A stretch of 29,661 nucleotides of DNA, from positions 1 to 29,661 of the forward strand of contig DCFZ01000053.1 in assembly GCA_002314455.1 (NCBI GenBank), given 5' to 3'. This document shows positions 24,066 through 29,661 of the stretch, in pieces (within the stretch, counting starts at the first letter, position 1; every line of letters begins with the position of its first letter). The notes under the pieces are model-generated. The model was not told where the DNA came from. It ran no database searches and worked only from the letters and a program-made list of their open reading frames with translations. Origin of the DNA: Lentisphaeria bacterium UBA1791 (GTDB taxonomy: Bacteria > Verrucomicrobiota > Lentisphaeria > Victivallales > Victivallaceae). A program made the translations under genes and the position numbers.

Positions 24066-25296
24066 TCTGCCGGTCAGCAAGGCGGCACGCGACGTTGTTG
24101 CCACCTTGCAGGAAGCCGGTTTTGAAACCTACATCGTCGGCGGCGCCATCCGCGACATCCTGCTGGGGCGCGAGCCGAAAGACTTCGACATTGCCACCGC
24201 GGCGACGCCGGAAAACGTCCGCGCCGTTTTCGGCAGACGCTCGTGCCGCATCATCGGCAAGCGCTTCCGGCTGGTCCACGTTTTCGGCGGCGGTCAGCTC
24301 TTTGAAGTTTCGACCTTTCGCCGCGCACCGGAAAAAACCGGTGCGGAAAAACGTCCGGGCGCGGTGCGCGGCGTTGAAAACGACCACCTCATCGTCGCCG
24401 ACAACGACTTCGGCACCGCCAAAGAGGACGCCTTCCGGCGCGATTTCACCGTCAACGCGCTCTTTTACGATCCGATCAAAGGCGCGATCATCGACCATAC
24501 GGGAATGGGCGTCGCCGACATCAAATCCCAAAAGGTGCGCGCGATCGGCGATCCGGCGTTGCGTTTCGCCGAAGACCCGGTGCGGATGCTGCGCGCGCTG
24601 AAGCTCGTCGCCCAGTTCGATTTCGAGCTGGACAACGAAACCGAAAATGCGCTCTTTGCCAATCTGCCGTTGCTCTCGTGCGCCGCGCCGTCGCGCCTTT
24701 CGCTCGAATTGGAAAAGATTTTGCTTTCAAGCTACGGTGACCGCCACTTTGAAGTCTTTCACGATTACGGTCTGTTGAAATATTTTCTGCCGCAACTCAA
24801 CGCCAACTGGGGCACGCCGGAAAGGAAGCGCGCGCTTGCCCTTTTGTTTGAACGCAACTGCCGCGTCGAGGAAAACGTCTACCGCAACAGCATTTCGCTT
24901 GCGACGGCGCTCCTTGCCTTGCCGTTTGTCGAAAAACGTCTGACGGGCGCATCCGGCAACGTCTACGCGGCCGATCAGGTCGACGCCGACGCCATCAGCA
25001 GGGAACTCGACCGACTGTTCGCGCCGCTCACGCTGATGATCCGGCTCAAATGCGCCGCGCAGAAAATTCTGGAGTTGCTCCCCAAAATGGTCTACACTTC
25101 CGGCAACGGCAGGGAGTTTATGCGGCAACACGCCTATTGCCATACCCGCGAAGCCGCGATCATTCTCGGCATCATCGCGGGGGGAAACGGCGATCAGCTC
25201 GATCAGCGCTGGCTGAAAGGTTCGGAAAACACCCGCGACAACGACCGTAAAAAGCCGCCGCGCAAACGGCGCCCCGCGGGGGGGAGCAAGCGGTGA
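24052..25296 (+). CDS. pcnB: Poly(A) polymerase / tRNA nucleotidyltransferase family protein (PcnB-like)
   Basis: This 414-residue protein is a class II nucleotidyltransferase. YIVGGAIRDILLGREPKDFDIAT near residues 26-48 holds the GG motif and the DxD metal pair, and GKRFRLVHV and EDAFRRDFTVNALFYDP near 130 are the next conserved blocks. RFAEDPVRMLRALKLVAQFDF is the neck helix. GKRFRLVHV and the very basic C-terminus (RKKPPRKRRPAGG) resemble PcnB poly(A) polymerases more than CCA-adding enzymes, but sequence alone does not separate these activities safely. The ATG at 24052 lies inside the end of nadB, and its stop overlaps the next start (GTGA), so nadB, this gene and the following one form a tight operon. 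Confidence 0.85.
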   Translation: MKNIDLPVSKAARDVVATLQEAGFETYIVGGAIRDILLGREPKDFDIATAATPENVRAVFGRRSCRIIGKRFRLVHVFGGGQLFEVSTFRRAPEKTGAEKRPGAVRGVENDHLIVADNDFGTAKEDAFRRDFTVNALFYDPIKGAIIDHTGMGVADIKSQKVRAIGDPALRFAEDPVRMLRALKLVAQFDFELDNETENALFANLPLLSCAAPSRLSLELEKILLSSYGDRHFEVFHDYGLLKYFLPQLNANWGTPERKRALALLFERNCRVEENVYRNSISLATALLALPFVEKRLTGASGNVYAADQVDADAISRELDRLFAPLTLMIRLKCAAQKILELLPKMVYTSGNGREFMRQHAYCHTREAAIILGIIAGGNGDQLDQRWLKGSENTRDNDRKKPPRKRRPAGGSKR

Positions 25297-26612
25297 ATCG
25301 TTGGCGCATCGGCGTTTGGCTTGCGCTTTTTGCGCTGCCGCTTTTTGCCGAAACGCTCTGTACGCCCAACGGAGTTCCCGTCCGCTGGGGCGGCAAGATC
25401 GCCCCCGGCAAAGTCGTCCTGCCGGCGCCGCAAGTGAAAAATACGCAATTTCGCGGCATCTGGGTCGCGACCGTCAAAAACATTGATTTCGGTCCATTCC
25501 ACAGCAAAGAGGAATTCTGCGGCGCCGCCCGGCAAATGATGCGCAATATCGCCGCGCAGAATTTCAACGCGGTGATCTTTCAGGTGCGCGCCGACTGCGA
25601 CGCGTGGTACGCTTCGCGCATCAATCCGTGGTCGCACGACCTTTCCGGCAAAGAGGGCGTCGGCATCGGCGTCGATCCGCTCAAAGTCCTGATCGACGAA
25701 GCGCACAAGAACCACCTTGAGTTTCACGCGTGGCTCAACCCCTATCGCGTCGTCGGTTCGACGACGTTGTCGAAAAAGGCTTATCTTGCACAACTTGCCC
25801 CCAATAACTTCGCCCGGCGTCATCCGGAACTTGTCCTCGCCGTCCCCGTCGGCAACGGCGCCATTTCGCTTTTGCTCAACCCGGGGGAACCTCTGGTGCA
25901 ACAGCACATCGTCGATACCGTCGCCGAGATCGTCCGGAAATACGGCGTCGACGCAATCCACTTTGACGATTATTTTTATCTCTACACCGATCTCGGCAAA
26001 AGCGATCTTGCGACCTACAACCGCTATGCGGGCGGGATCAAATCCATCGGCGACTGGCGGCGGCACAACGTGACGACGGTCATCTGCCGCGTCCATCAGA
26101 CGATCCGAAACGTCAATCAGGCATCGGGCAGAAAGATCGCATTCGGCATCAGCCCTTTCGGCATCTGGGCGAACCGCTCCGCCGCGCATCCGGACGGCTC
26201 CTGCACCGGCGGAAAAGAGGGATATGCCGTCCTTTGCGCCGATGTGCGGCTCTGGATCAGGCAAGGCGTCATCGATTACGTCATCCCGCAACTTTACTGG
26301 GGATTCGCGCATCAGACCGCCGCTTACGCCGCCTTGGCGGACTGGTGGGCGGCGCAAGTGCGGGGGACGAAAGTCCGGCTTTTCACCGGACACGCTTTGC
26401 ACCGGCTCGGGGCATCGCCGGAATTTCCGGAAAACGAGATCTTCAATCAGTTCCGCTACAACCAGAACCACCCCGAGATCACGGGGTTCGCGCTCTTTTC
26501 CTACCACAACTTTTTTACGCCGGAAACCAAGTCGATCCAACGCGGCGGACAAAAAATCCGGCAACTGATGAGCAAGCCGGCAAAACGCGTCGGCTACCCC
26601 AACGTGCGCTGA
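25293..26612 (+). CDS. Exported family 10-like glycosyl hydrolase (GHL10/DUF187)
   Basis: A GTG at 25293 overlaps the previous stop by 4 bases and is preceded by a GGGAG site. The 439-residue product starts with a signal peptide (MNRWRIGVWLALFALPLFA). The barrel matches the GHL10 group: FRGIWVATVKNIDF near 50, NFNAVIFQVRADCDAWY near 91, FHAWLNPYRV near 146, DAIHFDDYFY near 225 and IDYVIPQLYWGF near 328. These include the Asp pair and Trp/Tyr residues typical of this family. Related proteins have been linked to peptidoglycan or other envelope glycans, but the substrate here is unknown. It converges with the amidase gene, with 3 bases between them. Confidence 0.85.
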   Translation: MNRWRIGVWLALFALPLFAETLCTPNGVPVRWGGKIAPGKVVLPAPQVKNTQFRGIWVATVKNIDFGPFHSKEEFCGAARQMMRNIAAQNFNAVIFQVRADCDAWYASRINPWSHDLSGKEGVGIGVDPLKVLIDEAHKNHLEFHAWLNPYRVVGSTTLSKKAYLAQLAPNNFARRHPELVLAVPVGNGAISLLLNPGEPLVQQHIVDTVAEIVRKYGVDAIHFDDYFYLYTDLGKSDLATYNRYAGGIKSIGDWRRHNVTTVICRVHQTIRNVNQASGRKIAFGISPFGIWANRSAAHPDGSCTGGKEGYAVLCADVRLWIRQGVIDYVIPQLYWGFAHQTAAYAALADWWAAQVRGTKVRLFTGHALHRLGASPEFPENEIFNQFRYNQNHPEITGFALFSYHNFFTPETKSIQRGGQKIRQLMSKPAKRVGYPNVR

Positions 26613-26615
26613 AAC

Positions 26616-27548
26616 TTATTTTTTTCTGGAACTTTTCGCTTTCGGCGCGCTCGATTGATAGAATGTGACCAGCGCGTCGGCGACGGCGTTGGCGATTTTC
26701 TGCCGCCGGAAAGGATCGTTCAATTTCGCTTCTTCTTCCGGATTGTCGATAAATCCGGCTTCCAGCAAGATGGCGGGGATCGTCGTGTGCTCCAAGACGT
26801 ACAGATTATTCGTTTTGACGCCGCGGTCGATTTCCCCCGTTGCGCGCACGATATTGCGTTGCACCAAAAAAGCGAGAACGATGCTTTCCGTCTGCTGGTC
26901 GCGCGGCGTTTTGGGGGCGAAAGTTTCTATGCCGCTGCATTTGGTCTTTTCGGTGGCGTTGTGGTGGATCGAGATGAAAATGTCGCAGGACTCCGCCTTC
27001 TGGACCCTTTCCAGCAACGTGTAAAAACGGTCGTCGGAACGGGAAAGCAGGGCGTAAAATCCGCGTTCGCACAAACAGGTGACGATCGCCTGTGCAAGCG
27101 CGAGATTCAGATCTTTTTCGAGAAATTTTTTCCCGCGCGCGCCCTGGTCGCTTCCGCCGTGTCCGGGATCGACGAGAATGCGCCGCCCGAAATGACGGCC
27201 GTCGGGATATTGGATCAAGGCGTTGAGCAGTTGAAGCGTGCGACTGCCTGTGTGATAAACGCCGTCGGCAGTCAGCGACACGGTTTCCGGCAGATAGATC
27301 TTGCACTCCTGAAAGACGAGGATCGAAGTGTTGGGGGTGAACTGCAGTTTTTTACCGTCCGCAGTCGTCGCCGTCAGCGATTCCTTGGTGGCGGTATATT
27401 TCAGCGGCAACGCGGCAAACTCCTTGCCGGTGCGGTACTGAATGACAACCGGTTTTTTCTCCGGCTTTGCCGGCGGCGGTGTTGTCGCGCATCCGGCGAA
27501 GATAATCGCGATCAACGCGAGCGACAGAAAACAAGAGAGCCATTTCAT
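26616..27548 (-). CDS. N-acetylmuramoyl-L-alanine amidase, lipoprotein (Amidase_3)
   Basis: The 310-residue protein has a lipoprotein signal ending at Cys20 (LIAIIFAGC), then a Pro/Lys-rich linker (TTPPPAKPEKK) and a small beta domain (residues 40-115). The C-terminal 190 residues are a zinc amidase that cuts the bond between MurNAc and the peptide stem. Motifs: LVDPGHGGSDQGA near 127 (zinc His), EKDLNLALA near 144 (zinc Glu), FISIHHNA near 191 (zinc His) and LLEAGFIDNPEEE near 260 (catalytic Glu). It is expected at the envelope, in cell separation or wall turnover. GGAG lies upstream of the ATG, which overlaps the stop of the metallophosphatase gene (ATGA), so both are on one transcript. Confidence 0.92.
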   Translation of the reverse strand: MKWLSCFLSLALIAIIFAGCATTPPPAKPEKKPVVIQYRTGKEFAALPLKYTATKESLTATTADGKKLQFTPNTSILVFQECKIYLPETVSLTADGVYHTGSRTLQLLNALIQYPDGRHFGRRILVDPGHGGSDQGARGKKFLEKDLNLALAQAIVTCLCERGFYALLSRSDDRFYTLLERVQKAESCDIFISIHHNATEKTKCSGIETFAPKTPRDQQTESIVLAFLVQRNIVRATGEIDRGVKTNNLYVLEHTTIPAILLEAGFIDNPEEEAKLNDPFRRQKIANAVADALVTFYQSSAPKAKSSRKK

Positions 27549-28900
27549 TTTTGATTTCTCCTGATGATCTCATTCCAAATCGCGTCGCGTTCCCAAATAC
27601 CGGTGTCGCGCCAGCGGCGGCGGTCGCGGCGAACCGCGGCAAGCGCCGTCGAACGGCAGAAACGGTAACTTCCGAGCGCGACGTTCAACTCGGAAGGGAT
27701 CTCCAATTCGATCAACTTTTTGCGCTTCAAGGCATAGCGGATCCCCGCGAAACCGGGCACGGCGCCCGGTTTGGTGAGCGACATCGACTGCACCATTTCC
27801 TCCATCACGCCGCGCACTTCCTCGCGCGTTAAGCGGCAGACGACAATCCGCCCGCAATAAGGGGCAAGAGCGAATAATTTGCGCGGCGTGGCGGGGGAAG
27901 TCAAAATGCGTTCATCCGCATAACCGTCGTAGATCGCGGCGTCGCAATCGACGCTGTGAAGCAACGCTTCCGCCGCAAAATGGACAAAATCGCAATCATA
28001 CGTCCCGACACAAGGCAACCGCAACGGCTTGGACAACATAATTTCCGGCGTATCGCCGAATTTGGCGGCGGATTTTTCCGCATCAGCAAAGAGCGCTTCC
28101 AATGTGGCATCGCCTGATTCGGCGCGGGGAAATAAAAAGGATTCCACCTGCTCGATCTTTTTCTTTTTTTCGTTCCACGTGATGACGGCACACGCGGCGT
28201 TTTGCGCGTGACTGGAAGTTTGAACAAAATAGGTGTCGCCAACGTTTTCCCCGCGGTTCGACTGATGGGTGTGACTGCCGAAAACGAGGTCGATGCCGGG
28301 GTGACGCATCAAAAGAGCGGCAAGAGCGCCGTCTTTGCCGTAAAGCCCGCGGTGCGCGACGAGAATGATGATGTCGGCACGCGCGCGCCGCGCCGCGGCA
28401 ATGCCCTGCTCCAAGGCTTCGTCATAGGAATTTTGCGTAAAGTCGTCATCGGGGATAAGGCGTTCTTTCTGATCGGGAACACCGCAGCCGATGATGAAAA
28501 TGCGCACGTTTTTACGAACGAGCAGAATTCCGGGCACAACGCCGGGAATTTTTGGCGTTTGCCAATTACCGAGCGCCTTGCCGCCGAATTCAGTGACCCG
28601 CCGGGCGAGATTTTCATAAGGAAGATCCAGATCGTGGTTGCCGATCACCCAGGCGTCGTAATGCAGATGATTGAGCGCGGCGACCATCGATGCGCCGCCA
28701 TCAAGCGTGGTCGCATAATTGCCGAAAAAAAGATCTCCGGCGTCGATCAGGACGTCGGGCTTCTGCCGTTGAATCGCCGGGGCAAGCAAGGCAAAGGATT
28801 GCATTTCGCCGTGCAGATCGGCAGTCGCCACCACGACGATCGTCTGCGCGGCAAGCGAAAAGGAAACGGCAAAGCAAAAAAGTGACCATATTTTCTTCAT
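27545..28900 (-). CDS. Exported metallophosphatase / 5'-nucleotidase-family protein
   Basis: The ATG at 28900 starts a signal peptide (MKKIWSLFCFAVSFSLAAQ), giving 451 residues; a TTG at 28960 would add 20 residues in front of that signal and is rejected. Calcineurin-like motifs follow: VVATADLHGEM (Asp/His), IDAGDLFFGN, WVIGNHDLDL (Asn-His-Asp), VAHRG and GSHTHQSNRGE (paired His). Residues from about 290 form a 5'-nucleotidase C-terminal-like domain. It should release phosphate from nucleotides or similar substrates in the periplasm. The predicted -10 box lies 7 bases before the ATG, and no ribosome site is seen, so the mRNA may be leaderless. The amidase gene follows with a 4-base overlap. 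Confidence 0.87.
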   Translation of the reverse strand: MKKIWSLFCFAVSFSLAAQTIVVVATADLHGEMQSFALLAPAIQRQKPDVLIDAGDLFFGNYATTLDGGASMVAALNHLHYDAWVIGNHDLDLPYENLARRVTEFGGKALGNWQTPKIPGVVPGILLVRKNVRIFIIGCGVPDQKERLIPDDDFTQNSYDEALEQGIAAARRARADIIILVAHRGLYGKDGALAALLMRHPGIDLVFGSHTHQSNRGENVGDTYFVQTSSHAQNAACAVITWNEKKKKIEQVESFLFPRAESGDATLEALFADAEKSAAKFGDTPEIMLSKPLRLPCVGTYDCDFVHFAAEALLHSVDCDAAIYDGYADERILTSPATPRKLFALAPYCGRIVVCRLTREEVRGVMEEMVQSMSLTKPGAVPGFAGIRYALKRKKLIELEIPSELNVALGSYRFCRSTALAAVRRDRRRWRDTGIWERDAIWNEIIRRNQK

Positions 28901-28907
28901 GAGATAA

Positions 28908-28935
28908 AATATAGCACGCCGGACGGCTTTTTCAA
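28908..28935 (-). promoter_or_regulatory. Promoter of the metallophosphatase-amidase operon
   Basis: On the minus strand TTGAAA (28935-28930) is 16 bases from TATATT (28913-28908). The ATG begins 7 bases later, at 28900, which places the expected transcription start at or within one base of the start codon. Confidence 0.55.
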
Positions 28936-28961
28936 TCGCAAAAAGTTGAACATAATGCAAG

Positions 28962-28991
28962 AAAAAGCCGGTGAGGAAAACCTCACCGGCT
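28962..28991 (-). terminator. Rho-independent terminator of the DUF805 gene
   Basis: An 11-bp stem AGCCGGTGAGG/CCTCACCGGCT (28966-28976 and 28981-28991) has an AAAA loop and is followed on the minus strand by TTTTTC. It lies 27 bases past the stop codon at 29019. Confidence 0.88.
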
Positions 28992-29018
28992 GAAGATTCG
29001 GAAAAAATCCGTTATCTA

Positions 29019-29543
29019 TTACGCCTCATAGGGGCTGGTGCCGAAATCGTTCGCCTCATTCTTGCCGCGATAGAGGAGCAACAAGCCCGAAACGACCGGA
29101 GCGCCGAAGCTCCAGAAAAGGGCGATCAGAATCCAGCCGAGCCAAACGGAACCGACCTTGTCGATACGCGCAATGATCTTGGAGCAGCTGGGATCAACAT
29201 CCAGGATATGGCTGGTGTAGATCACGGGAAGACCGAAAGTCGAAAGATACCAGAACCAGAAACCGGAAAGGTTCAAGTCATGCAAACGACGCACGTAAAC
29301 GCTGATCAGCGGGATAAAAAGCGCCAACAGGATCAGACCGGTGACCGACGCGAAGAAAGAACCGAGGAAATTCGCGACAAAGGAAGCCGCGCAGCTGATG
29401 GAGCCCAGAACCGACGCAATGATAATGTAGGTAATGAGATAACTCCAGAATTCACGGCGACGGGCACGCCCCTGACAGCAAACCGCCTTTTTCAGGCAAT
29501 TCAAAAGATCATTGACGTAGTTTTGAAAGAAAGTCTTGAACAT
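29019..29543 (-). CDS. DUF805 membrane protein
   Basis: I choose the ATG at 29543 because AGGAG lies 5 bases upstream; a start at 29579 would add 12 residues without support. The 174-residue product shows the DUF805 pattern: a short N-terminal helix (NYVNDLLNCLKKAVCCQGRA), RRREFWSYLI, then about four membrane segments (near 38-60, 62-85, 108-125 and 142-165), with VRRLHDLNLSGFW near 92-104 as the family hallmark and LLYRGKNEANDFG near the end. DUF805 proteins are inner-membrane proteins of unknown function. It has its own promoter and a strong terminator, so it is a single-gene unit. Confidence 0.9.
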   Translation of the reverse strand: MFKTFFQNYVNDLLNCLKKAVCCQGRARRREFWSYLITYIIIASVLGSISCAASFVANFLGSFFASVTGLILLALFIPLISVYVRRLHDLNLSGFWFWYLSTFGLPVIYTSHILDVDPSCSKIIARIDKVGSVWLGWILIALFWSFGAPVVSGLLLLYRGKNEANDFGTSPYEA

Positions 29544-29598
29544 AATCACTCCTATTGTTAGGTCACGGGGAAGCCTCATGCATCCCTATTTGTTGGTA

Positions 29599-29627
29599 AA
29601 TATATCGCCGTGATGCATATTTTGCAA
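29599..29627 (-). promoter_or_regulatory. Promoter of the DUF805 gene
   Basis: On the minus strand TTGCAA (29627-29622) is exactly 17 bases from TATATT (29604-29599), with a leader of about 50 bases before the ATG at 29543. Confidence 0.65.
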
Positions 29628-29640
29628 GTAAAAAAACGTT

Positions 29641-29656
29641 TCTTCGACGGTTTATG
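29641..29656. repeat. Right copy of the 16-base inverted repeat at the window ends
   Basis: TCTTCGACGGTTTATG is the exact reverse complement of bases 1-16. Five further bases (GCACA) complete the window, which would lie outside the left edge in the other copy. Confidence 0.6.
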
Positions 29657-29661
29657 GCACA

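Overview
The window reads as chromosomal DNA from a Gram-negative, carbohydrate-degrading bacterium, most likely a member of the PVC group such as Lentisphaerota (Victivallis-like) or a relative. This placement is an inference from gene content: tandem ceramidase-fold proteins beside a DegT aminotransferase, several long glycoside-hydrolase-like secreted proteins, an AraC regulator, and Lnt plus lipoproteins that imply an outer envelope. No rRNA, tRNA, CRISPR array, prophage or complete insertion sequence was seen. The two ends of the window carry the same 16-base sequence in inverted orientation, as expected for a contig that stops at copies of a dispersed repeat.

Layout. 1-2290: a family 8 glycosyltransferase, and on the opposite strand a right-handed beta-helix protein whose N-terminus appears frameshifted. 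2421-5537: an ion/osmotic pair, a CPA1 cation/proton antiporter and an MscS-type channel. 5592-14737: a carbohydrate block with three large hydrolase-like proteins (one cytoplasmic, one lipoprotein, one Sec-exported), an MFS transporter and an exported endonuclease/exonuclease/phosphatase-fold enzyme. 14830-20502: an AraC regulator divergent from a four-gene operon (exported ceramidase-fold protein, cytoplasmic ceramidase-fold paralogue, DegT aminotransferase, TIM-barrel sugar isomerase) that ends at a strong terminator. 20572-26612: housekeeping genes, with lnt divergent from an overlapping nadB-pcnB-GHL10 operon. 26616-28900: a minus-strand pair, metallophosphatase then amidase lipoprotein, sharing a 4-base overlap. 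29019-29543: a DUF805 membrane protein with its own promoter and terminator.

Promoters are unusually readable. Several intergenic regions carry a TTGCAA or TTGAAA-like -35 box exactly 17 bases from a TATATT-like -10 box, and these support start-site choices. The most interesting unit is the AraC-controlled operon. Its two ceramidase-fold proteins keep the zinc-site motifs but have Asn where neutral ceramidases carry the proposed catalytic Ser. With an aminotransferase and an isomerase in the same operon, a pathway acting on an amide- or amine-bearing sugar or cyclitol is a reasonable but unproven hypothesis.
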